64,000 nt of DNA from Amycolatopsis pretoriensis (lineage in GTDB: Bacteria > Actinomycetota > Actinomycetes > Mycobacteriales > Pseudonocardiaceae). Both the position numbers and the translations under genes were made by a program. Where the stretch lies: positions 682,001-746,000 of the forward strand of contig NZ_FNUJ01000002.1 in NCBI RefSeq assembly GCF_900107925.1. Direction: 5' to 3'. The stretch's first letter is position 1. Each line of letters begins with the position of its first letter. This document shows positions 1 through 7,900 of the stretch, one piece after another. A model generated the notes under the pieces. That model saw nothing but the letters and a program-made list of their open reading frames with translations, was not told where the DNA came from and did not search any database.

Positions 1-1
1 C

Positions 2-175
2 GTGGTCGGCATGCGGCCCGCGGTCGCGATCACGCTGGTCGAGCTGGGCCTGACGCTCGGCGACGTGCGCACGGCGCTGAACCTGGAGCGCGGCATGGAG
101 ATCCTCGAGGGGCTCACGGCCACCAGGAGGGGCACGCCGGGCGCGAACGGTGTCCCCGGTCTGGCGCGCAGATGA
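2..175 (+). CDS. RsbS-like STAS-domain anti-sigma antagonist, C-terminal end
   Basis: The frame is open from base 2 to a TGA at 173-175 and gives the last 57 residues of a protein that starts outside the window. It begins VVGMRPAVAITLVELGLTLG and continues with a helix resembling TALNLERGMEIL, the typical end of RsbS-type STAS domains. In the family, RsbS holds RsbT in the stressosome and releases it when phosphorylated. Its stop overlaps the ATG of the RsbT-like gene (ATGA), the usual rsbS-rsbT arrangement. The STAS phosphorylation serine lies upstream and cannot be seen. Confidence 0.75.
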   Translation: MVGMRPAVAITLVELGLTLGDVRTALNLERGMEILEGLTATRRGTPGANGVPGLARR

Positions 176-582
176 CCTCGGCCGGCGTGGTGGAAGAGAT
201 CCCCATCGTCACGGACTCCGACGTCGTCCGTGTCCGCCAGGCCGTCCGGTCCCTCGCCCTGCGGGTCAAGCTCTCCCTCGTCGACCAGACCAAGCTGGTG
301 ACGGCGACCAGCGAACTCGCCCGCAACACGCTGGTCTACGGCCTGGGCGGCCTCGCCCGCCTCGAACTGGTCGAAGACGGCCGCCGCACGGGCGTCAAAG
401 CGGTGTTCCACGACGACGGCCCCGGCATTCCCGACACCGACCTCGCCCTGGCCGACGGCTGGAGCAGCGGCAAGGGACTGGGTCTCGGCCTCAGCGGGGC
501 ACGCCGGCTGGTGGACGAGTTCGAGCTGGCCACCGAGGTGGGCCGGGGCACCGACGTCACCGTGGTCAAGTGGTCGAGATGA
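172..582 (+). CDS. RsbT-like serine/threonine kinase (anti-sigma regulatory factor)
   Basis: A 136-residue GHKL-fold ATPase. The N-box is seen as TSELARNTLVYG (about residues 45-56), the G1 box as DDGPGIPD, and the glycine-rich lid as GKGLGLGLSGARR. Length and layout match RsbT, which phosphorylates RsbS and RsbR and, once free, activates a PP2C phosphatase. Translation is coupled on both sides: the ATG overlaps the RsbS stop and the TGA overlaps the next start. The downstream phosphatases are the likely output. The sigma factor controlled is not in the window. Confidence 0.85.
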   Translation: MTSAGVVEEIPIVTDSDVVRVRQAVRSLALRVKLSLVDQTKLVTATSELARNTLVYGLGGLARLELVEDGRRTGVKAVFHDDGPGIPDTDLALADGWSSGKGLGLGLSGARRLVDEFELATEVGRGTDVTVVKWSR

Positions 583-1613
583 CCGCGACGCACTGCCTGC
601 CGGTCATCGAGGACGTCACCTGGGTCGGCGTCGACGACCCCACCGCCGCCGGCCGGGCGCGCCGCGTCGCCACCGGCCTCGCCGACCGGCTGGGTTTCCC
701 GGAGAACCGGATCGCCGAAGTCGGCATCGTGGTCACCGAGCTCGCCACGAACCTCGACCGCCACGCCGAGCAGGGCACGCTGGTCATCCGGTCGGTCCGC
801 GGGACCACCCAGGCGGCCGTCGAAGTCGTCGCCGTCGACCGCGGTCCCGGTATCGCCGACGTCGCCTCGGCGTTCGAGGACGGCCGCTCGACCGCCGGCA
901 CGCTCGGGGTCGGGCTCGGCGCGGTGCGCCGGCTCTCGAACGCGATGACCGCGTTTTCCGAACCCGGCCGCGGCACGATCGTCACCGCCCGGTTCCACGC
1001 CACCAAGACCGCTGCGGCCGAACTCGCCGACGACGACGCGGCCGGGCTCACCAGGCCGATCACCAGCGAAGAGGTCTGCGGTGACGCCTACGCCGTCATG
1101 CGGGCGAACGGCCGCATGCGGCTGATGATGTGCGACGGCTCCGGACACGGCCCGCTGGCCGCCAGTGCCTCCCGCGAAGCGGTGCGCGTCTTCTGCGAAC
1201 GCCCCGCCGACGAGCCGCCCGAACGGGTCGTCACCGCGATCCACGCGGCGCTGCGCGGCAGCCGGGGTGGCGCCGTCGCCGTCGCGGACCTCTCCCCGGG
1301 CGAAGGCCGCGTCCGCTTCGCCGGCCTGGGCAACATCGCCGCCGCGGTCGTGGCCGGCGGGCAGAAGAAGGGCATGATCTCCGTGCCCGGGATCGCCGGG
1401 TTCCAGGCCCGGACCATCCGGGCGTTCGACCACGCGCTCCCGGCCGGCGCGGCGGTGGTGCTGCACAGCGACGGACTGACCGAGAAGTGGCAGCCCGACC
1501 AGTGGAACGCCCTGTTCGGCAGCAGCCCGCTCGTCATCGCCGCCGCGGTGCTGCGCGACGCCGGGGTCCGCAACGACGACGCCGGCGTCCTCGTCGGCAA
1601 ACCGCGGCCATGA
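579..1613 (+). CDS. GHKL ATPase fused to SpoIIE/PP2C phosphatase
   Basis: A 344-residue two-domain protein. Residues about 1-145 form an anti-sigma-type ATPase with N-box VVTELATNLDRHA and a GVGLGAVRRL lid. The rest is a SpoIIE-type PP2C phosphatase with metal-binding DGSGHGPLA and a late HSDGLTEKW. ATPase-phosphatase fusions of this kind usually sit beside rsbS-rsbT and may do the RsbX job of dephosphorylating RsbS/R. The ATG at 579 overlaps the previous TGA, and the stop overlaps the next ATG. The RsbX-like role is inferred from position. Confidence 0.8.
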   Translation: MTATHCLPVIEDVTWVGVDDPTAAGRARRVATGLADRLGFPENRIAEVGIVVTELATNLDRHAEQGTLVIRSVRGTTQAAVEVVAVDRGPGIADVASAFEDGRSTAGTLGVGLGAVRRLSNAMTAFSEPGRGTIVTARFHATKTAAAELADDDAAGLTRPITSEEVCGDAYAVMRANGRMRLMMCDGSGHGPLAASASREAVRVFCERPADEPPERVVTAIHAALRGSRGGAVAVADLSPGEGRVRFAGLGNIAAAVVAGGQKKGMISVPGIAGFQARTIRAFDHALPAGAAVVLHSDGLTEKWQPDQWNALFGSSPLVIAAAVLRDAGVRNDDAGVLVGKPRP

Positions 1614-3355
1614 CCCCCCGGCCCGGCGTCGACCCGCTGCTGCGGATGACGCTGTCCGACGAGCCCGCCGTGTTCGCCATGCGGCAGTACGGCCGCGAAG
1701 CCGCGAAGGCCATCGGACTGAATCCCCAGGACCAGGTCCGCGTGGCCACCGCGCTCAGCGACGTCGGCCGGGACCTCGTCCGGGCCGCGACGGGCGCGTC
1801 GGTCACCTTTGCGCTGACCCCGACGGCGACCGCCGGCCTGTCGATCGAGTTCACCTGGCGGGGAGCGCCCGCCGCCGAGGTGCTCGACGTCAGCCGCGAC
1901 ACCACGACCCGTTTGATGGACGAGGTCGGCACCACCCACGAAGCCGGGCGCACCTCGATCACCATGACCAAAGTGATGCCGCCGGGCTCGCCACCGATGA
2001 CGGTGTCCGTCGAAACCCTGCGTTCCCGGCTCGCTCCCGGCCACGCGAGCAGCCCCCTCGACGAGCTGCGCGCGCAGAACCAGGAGCTGCTCGCCGCCCT
2101 CGGCGACAGCGAACGCAAGGAGCAGGAACTCATCCGGCTCAACGAGGAGCTCGAAGAGACCAACCAGGGCGTCCTCGCGCTCTACAAGGAACTCTCCGAA
2201 GAACTCGAAGAGACCAACCGCGGTGTCGTGGCGCTGTACGCCGAAATCAACGAGAAGACGACGCAGCTGGCCGCCGTCAACGAAGCCAAGACCCGCTTCT
2301 GGTCGAACATCAGCCACGAGCTGCGCACCCCGGTGAACTCGATCGTCGGGCTCGCCCGGATGCTGGGCGCGGACGGCGCCGACCCCCTCTCCGACGAGCA
2401 GCGCCGCCAGGTCCGGCTGGTCAACGACTCCGCCGGCACCCTGCTCGCCCTGATCAACGAGCTGCTCGACACGGCGAAGGCCGAATCGGGCCGGCTGGTG
2501 CCGCACCCGGCCCCGCTGGACGTCCGCGCGGTCCTGCTCCACCTGCGCGGGGTGCTGCGGTCCACGGTTCCGGCCGGCGTCGAGCTCGACATGGGCGAAG
2601 CCGAGGTCGACAGCCTGGTCACCGACGAGACGATGCTGGTGCGCATCCTGCGCAACCTGCTGTCCAACAGCCTCAAGTTCACCGAACGGGGGCGGGTCGG
2701 GCTGGCGGTCGGCGTCGAGGGCGAGTTCGTCCGCTTCACCGTCACCGACACCGGAATCGGCATCCCCGCCGACCAGCTCGACCGGGTCTTCGAGGAGTTC
2801 CACCAGGTCCGCAACAAGCTGCAGGCGCGGACGTCCGGCACCGGCCTCGGGCTGTCCTACGCCCGGAAGCTGGCGGAAATCCTCGGCGGTGACCTCACGC
2901 TGACCAGTGAAGAGGGCCGCGGCACCACCGTCGAGCTGCGGCTGCCTGCGCGGCCCCACGGCGGCGACCTCACCGCGCTCGGCAGCGCGCTGGTGGTCGA
3001 CGACGACCCGGCCTTCCGCGCCGAGTTCACCCGCCTGATCGCCGACCTCGTCCCCGACGTCCGCACGGCGTCCGACGGCCGGGACGCGCTGCAGGCGCTG
3101 TCCGGGGCCCGGCCGGACCTCGTGTTCCTCGACCTGGCCATGGGTGACATGAACGGCCGCGAGGTTCTCGCCGTCCTGCGCGCGAAGCCCGAGCTGGCCG
3201 GCCTGCCCGTCGTCGTGGTCACCTCGGCCGTCCCCGACGGCTTGGACCTGACCGCTTCCGGGTTGCGCGCGGGATTGCTGCTCAAGTCGCAGCTCTCCGC
3301 CGAAACCGTCAAGCTCGCGGTCGGAGAAGCGATCGCCGTAGTGCGGAGGGCGTGA
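1610..3355 (+). CDS. Hybrid sensor histidine kinase with RsbT-like N-terminus and receiver domain
   Basis: The protein has 581 residues. About 1-135 resemble a degenerate RsbT-like domain. About 140-225 form a coiled coil with two near-identical blocks (EELEETNQGV and EELEETNRGV). A HisKA box SHELRTPVNSI carries the phospho-acceptor His. The HATPase domain shows NLLSNSLKF, DTGIGIP and GTGLGLSYARK. A C-terminal receiver has VVDDDP, the phospho-Asp in VFLDLAMGD and a late Lys. There are no membrane segments, so it is a cytosolic sensor. It lies inside the rsb-type operon (ATGA overlap upstream, adjacent start downstream) and so should feed the same partner-switching pathway. Confidence 0.82.
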   Translation: MTPRPGVDPLLRMTLSDEPAVFAMRQYGREAAKAIGLNPQDQVRVATALSDVGRDLVRAATGASVTFALTPTATAGLSIEFTWRGAPAAEVLDVSRDTTTRLMDEVGTTHEAGRTSITMTKVMPPGSPPMTVSVETLRSRLAPGHASSPLDELRAQNQELLAALGDSERKEQELIRLNEELEETNQGVLALYKELSEELEETNRGVVALYAEINEKTTQLAAVNEAKTRFWSNISHELRTPVNSIVGLARMLGADGADPLSDEQRRQVRLVNDSAGTLLALINELLDTAKAESGRLVPHPAPLDVRAVLLHLRGVLRSTVPAGVELDMGEAEVDSLVTDETMLVRILRNLLSNSLKFTERGRVGLAVGVEGEFVRFTVTDTGIGIPADQLDRVFEEFHQVRNKLQARTSGTGLGLSYARKLAEILGGDLTLTSEEGRGTTVELRLPARPHGGDLTALGSALVVDDDPAFRAEFTRLIADLVPDVRTASDGRDALQALSGARPDLVFLDLAMGDMNGREVLAVLRAKPELAGLPVVVVTSAVPDGLDLTASGLRAGLLLKSQLSAETVKLAVGEAIAVVRRA

Positions 3356-4927
3356 ATGTCGAACCCGGCGAGCGGCGTCGTCCCGGCGGCGACCATCCTG
3401 GTCGTCGACGACACCGAGGCCAGCCGTTACCTGGCGGGAAGCTGGTTGCGCCGCAACGGTTACCGCGTTCTCGAGGCCGCGACCGGTGAGTCGGCGCTCG
3501 CCACGGTCGCGAGTGACCGGCCGGACCTCGTCCTGCTCGACGTCAACCTCCCCGACATCAGCGGGATGGAGGTCTGCGAGCGGATCAAGGCCGACCCGCT
3601 GACCGCGGTCGTGCCGGTGATCCACATGTCCGCCACCGCTGTCGAACCCGACGACCGGACCCACGGGCTCAACCGCGGCGCCGACGGCTACCTCGTCGAA
3701 CCGGTCGACCAGGACGAACTGGTGGCGGTGGTCGAATCGGCCCTGCGCTACTCCCGGGCCCGGGCCGTCGCCGAGCTGCTGGCGCGCCGGCTCACCAAGC
3801 TCACCGAAGCCACGCTGACCGTCAACTCCGCGACGACCCTCCACGGCTTCGTCGCCGCCGTGGCGACCGGCGCGGCCGCCATCTTCGACGCCCCCGCGAC
3901 CGCCGTCGTCACGACCCCGCAGGGCCGCATCCAGATCGCGGGTTCCGAGACGGACGCGGACCGGACGGCCGGCCACGAGCCGGCGGCCGCGTTCGACGAG
4001 CTGGCCGCGTCGGTGCTCCCGCCGGGCCACCGCACCGCCGTCATCCGCGGCCGGGACCTGAGCTGGCGCCCCGGCCGTTCCTCGACCGTGGTCCTGGCCC
4101 GGGCCGGGTCCGGCGCGGTCGTCGTGGGCATCGCGGTCGACGACGCCGTGGCGGCCACCGAGCACGACCACGGCGTGCTGATCCAGCTCGGGCAGGTCAG
4201 CGCGCTGGCCGCGGACGCCCTGCGCAATCTGACCCGCGAGCACGAGCTGGCGGTCTCCCTGCAGCGCAGTTTCCTGCCGCGCCGGCTGCCGGTGAACCGG
4301 CAGCTGCCCATGGCGGCCCGCTACCTCCCGGCCTCCCGGCACGCCGAGATCGGCGGCGACTTCTACGAAGTGACCGAATTGGACGGACGCTTGCTCATCG
4401 CGGTGGGCGACGTCTCCGGCCACTCGCTGGAAGCCGCGTTGGTGATGGGCGAAGTACGGCACGCGCTGCGCGCGTACGCGGTCGAAGGCCACGGGCTGGT
4501 GGCGATCCTGGACCGCCTCGACGTCGTGGTGAGCCGGTTCCACCCGCAGGGCCTCACCACCGCGTGCCTGATGCTCGTGGACCCGGCGGCCGGCACCGCG
4601 GAAGTCGCCTGCGCCGGCCACCTCCCGCCGTTGCTGGCCGACGCGTCCGGAGCCCGCTACCTCGACGTCCACGGACCGCTGCTGGGTGTGGGACTCCGCC
4701 GCCCCGAGGCGACGAAGATCGACCTCCCCGCCGGGACGCTGGTGCTCCTGATCACCGACGGGCTGATCGAGCGCTCCGGAACCGACATCGACGCGGCCAT
4801 GGCGGCGCTCGCCGGATCGGTGTCGCACGACGCCGAGCTGGAAGCGCTGTGCGACGACCTGCTCGACCGGTTCGGCCGCGACGCCAGCGACGACATCGCG
4901 CTCTTGACCTTCAGACGCGAAGCCTGA
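3356..4927 (+). CDS. Receiver-domain PP2C phosphatase (RsbU-like output)
   Basis: The protein has 523 residues. A receiver domain (about 10-125) has VVDDTEAS and the phospho-Asp in LLLDVNLPD. The usual YLxKP lysine is glutamate (GYLVEPVD), a substitution that can alter phosphorylation-driven switching. A middle GAF-like segment precedes a SpoIIE PP2C domain with IGGDFYEV, GDVSGHSLEAAL and ITDGLIER, all metal-site motifs. The family dephosphorylates an anti-sigma antagonist. The ATG follows directly on the kinase TGA. The last codons lie inside the 14-bp hairpin that ends the operon. Confidence 0.85.
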   Translation: MSNPASGVVPAATILVVDDTEASRYLAGSWLRRNGYRVLEAATGESALATVASDRPDLVLLDVNLPDISGMEVCERIKADPLTAVVPVIHMSATAVEPDDRTHGLNRGADGYLVEPVDQDELVAVVESALRYSRARAVAELLARRLTKLTEATLTVNSATTLHGFVAAVATGAAAIFDAPATAVVTTPQGRIQIAGSETDADRTAGHEPAAAFDELAASVLPPGHRTAVIRGRDLSWRPGRSSTVVLARAGSGAVVVGIAVDDAVAATEHDHGVLIQLGQVSALAADALRNLTREHELAVSLQRSFLPRRLPVNRQLPMAARYLPASRHAEIGGDFYEVTELDGRLLIAVGDVSGHSLEAALVMGEVRHALRAYAVEGHGLVAILDRLDVVVSRFHPQGLTTACLMLVDPAAGTAEVACAGHLPPLLADASGARYLDVHGPLLGVGLRRPEATKIDLPAGTLVLLITDGLIERSGTDIDAAMAALAGSVSHDAELEALCDDLLDRFGRDASDDIALLTFRREA

Positions 4928-4937
4928 AGGTCAAGAG
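4901..4937. terminator. Perfect 14-bp hairpin at the end of the rsb operon
   Basis: CTCTTGACCTTCAG (4901-4914) and its exact reverse complement (4924-4937) are separated by 9 bases. The left arm is still inside the phosphatase coding sequence and its stop codon lies in the right arm. There is no T-run on the plus side. The position between convergent genes suggests a bidirectional, intrinsic-like terminator. Confidence 0.7.
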
Positions 4938-4972
4938 TCCACCCCGGCAGGCGGCAGGAGCAGCCGAGGTCG

Positions 4973-7900
4973 CTACTTCTGCCACTGCCCCGGTTTGGGC
5001 ACCCCCGGCAGCGCCGTGGTGTTCGTCCAGCTGGTCTGCGGGTTGGCCAGGCCGCCACCGGGCTGCTTCCACAGCTGGAGGTTGATCGGGCGCCCGCTCT
5101 CCATCGCCGCGGCGAAGGAGTGGTGGCCGTCGCCGGCGAGCTTGAGCTGGTTGGAGCCCGGCGGGTAGTAGACCTTGATGTCCACCGGCGTGTCCATCAG
5201 GCCGTCCTGCTTCCACTTCGCGATCTTGCTGTCGATCACGCCCTGGAACACGTGCTCCTGCATCGGGGTCACGTCGCCGTACTGGCTGCCGCTGATCTTC
5301 TGCGGCTCCGGCTTGAACGTGTACTCCCCCTGCAGCTTGCTCGGCGCTCCCGGGCCCGGCTGGTGGAAGTCCGTCTTGCCCGCCGGCGGCTTCGGCCCCG
5401 GGTTGCCCGCGGTGCCCGGCGCGCCGCCCGGCTCCGGTTTCGGCTGCGACGGGCCGGGCGCGTCCGGCTTCGGCTGCGCGGGGGTGTCGATCTTCGGTTT
5501 CGTGTCCCTCGGCGGCACCGGCGGCGGGGCCGGCTTGCTGCTCGCCGGCGCCGTGTTGCCCGGCTTCGCGCCCGGTTTGGGCGGCACGATCGGCTTGCCG
5601 TTCGGCCCGAGCTTCGGCTTCGAGCTCCGCGGCGGCACCGGCGGCGGCGTGGGCTTGTCCGCGCTGCCACCCGTGTTGCCGGCGTCGTGCCCGCCCTTCG
5701 GGGTCTGCGGGGCGCCGCCCCCGCCCGTGGACTGGGAGGTGGTCGAGCAGTTCATCAGGCCCAGCGCGTCGAACTCCGCGTACGGATCGGGCACGTAGGC
5801 GTACGGGTCCGGTCCCGGTTCGAGACCCAGCGGGTCCTGGCTCAGGTAGCGCGCCGTCACCGGGTCGTAGTAGCGGAAGACGTTGTAGTGCAGGCCCGTT
5901 TCCGCGTCGGCGTACTGACCGGGGAAGCGCAGCGGCGTCGGCGCGGCCGTCCGCTCGCCGCCGTGCGCGGTGCGGCGGCTGGTCCACACCAGGGCACCCC
6001 GTTCGTCGAGCAGGTCGGTCGGCGTGCCGACGGCGTCGGTGACGAACGTGCGCGTCCGCGTGCCCCGGTCGTCCCGCTCGCGCTGGACGACCGGGGTGAC
6101 GGTGCCGGGCAGGTGGTCCCACGTCACGATCCGGCCGGGTGCCGCCTCCTCGATGAGCGTGGTGCCGTCCCAGGTGTAGATCGTGGTCGCGGTGGTGCCG
6201 TCGGCGCCGTGGCGGCTCTTGCCGATGCGGCGGCCGAGCGGGTCGTAGTGGTAGCGCCACACCGTGCCGTCCGCGGTGGCCGCCGTCGTGAGGCGGTCAC
6301 CGGACCACGTGAAGCGCACCGCGCCGTGGGTGGTCCGCCGTCCGTGCTCGTCCTCGGTGACCGGGAAACCCACCGGGGGGACCAAGGTGCCCGCGAGGTC
6401 GTAGCGGTACTCCTCCCGGCCGGTCGCCGAGGTGACCCCGACGACCCGCCCGGCGGCGTCCCGGGTCAGCGAGGTGGCGCCGGTGACGTCGTCGCGCAGC
6501 GAGGCGAGCGCGCCGTCGGCCCGATGACCGAACGTCCGCCGCTGCACCGGGACGTCCCCGGCGGTGACGGTCTGGGTGACCAGCTCGCCGTTCCCCCCGA
6601 AGGTCTGCTCGAGCCGGGCGGGTCCGGCTTGGCGGCCGATCACGCGGGACGCGGTGTCGTGGCGGTACGCGAGCGCGTGCGCACCGGCGAGCAGCCCGAC
6701 CGGCCGGTCGAGGTCGTCGAAGAACCAGGTGCTCTCGGCGCCGCCCGGCGTGCGGCGGTGGAGGTAGCCCGATTCGTCGTACTCGAAGGTGACGCTGCGC
6801 CCGTCGACGGTCTCGCGCACGACGCGGCCGAAGGCGTCCCGCTCGAACTCCACGGTGGACTCGCCGTTCGCGGCGCGCACCAGGTGCCCCACCGGGTCGT
6901 AGGCGTAGGTGGTGGTGCGTTCCGGTGCGCGCACCTCGACGAGGTTGCCGAGGACGTCGTGGTGGTAGGTGGTCACCTGCCCCGCCGGGTCCGTGGCGCG
7001 GACGAGCTGCCCGGCCGCGTCGTAGGCGTAGGAGCGGGTGCGCCCGGCGAAGTCGGTCTGCGCCCGCAGGCGGCCCAGCTCGTCGTAGCGGTAGGTCCAG
7101 GTGCGGCCCTGGGGGTTGGTCACCGAGGTCAGCCGCAGTTCGGTGTCGTAGCCGTACACCGTGCGCGCGCCGGACGGCTCGACGATCGCCGTGAGCACGT
7201 CGAACGGCCCGTACTCGCGGCGGGTGACGCGGCCGAGCTCGTCGACGTGCTCGATCTCGTTGCCTTCCCCGTCGTAGCGCCAGGTCGCACGCTCCTGCCG
7301 GGGCCCGACCCGGACGGCCCGGCGGCCTTCGACGGTCCAGCCGAGCGCGACCGCGCCGTCCGCCCGCGGCAGCACCCGCGGCCGGCCGAACTGGTCGGGC
7401 TCCACGCCTTCGGGTGCCGGCGGCTCCTCGCCGCCGAACGAAATCGGCGTGGCGACCCCCACCGGCGCGGTGCGCGGGTCCGGCGCGTCGTCTTCGTACC
7501 GGCGACGCCACGTGGTGTCCCCGTCCTGGACGGCGATCGCGGCGGGCCCGTCTTCGAGCCGCACCACGGAACCGTCCGCGCGGTGCACCTCGCTCAGGGC
7601 ACCGCCTTCGTCGTAGCCGTAGCGGGTGGTGCGGCCGAGCGGGTCGGTGCGGGAGAGGAGGCGGTCGTAGCGGTCCCACTCGGAGAGGGTCACGCCGCCG
7701 GCCGGGTCGACTTCCCGGACGACCTGGCGCGCGTCGTTGAGGTGGAACTCGGTGACGTGCCCCAGCGAGTCGGTGTGGCGCGTGACGTGGTCACCGTAGG
7801 CGAACGCACCGTCGAGGAACCCGCCGTCGCCGGTGGTGCGGACGCACCGGCCCCGGTCGTCGTAGGTGTACCCGTAGTGGACGCCGTTGCGGTCCTCCCA

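Noticed and set aside
336..4828. Long minus-strand open frames opposite the rsb-type genes (up to about 1246 codons)
   Set aside because: Arg/Gly/His-rich products with no motifs, lying opposite five genes with clear domains; typical antisense openness of high-GC DNA.
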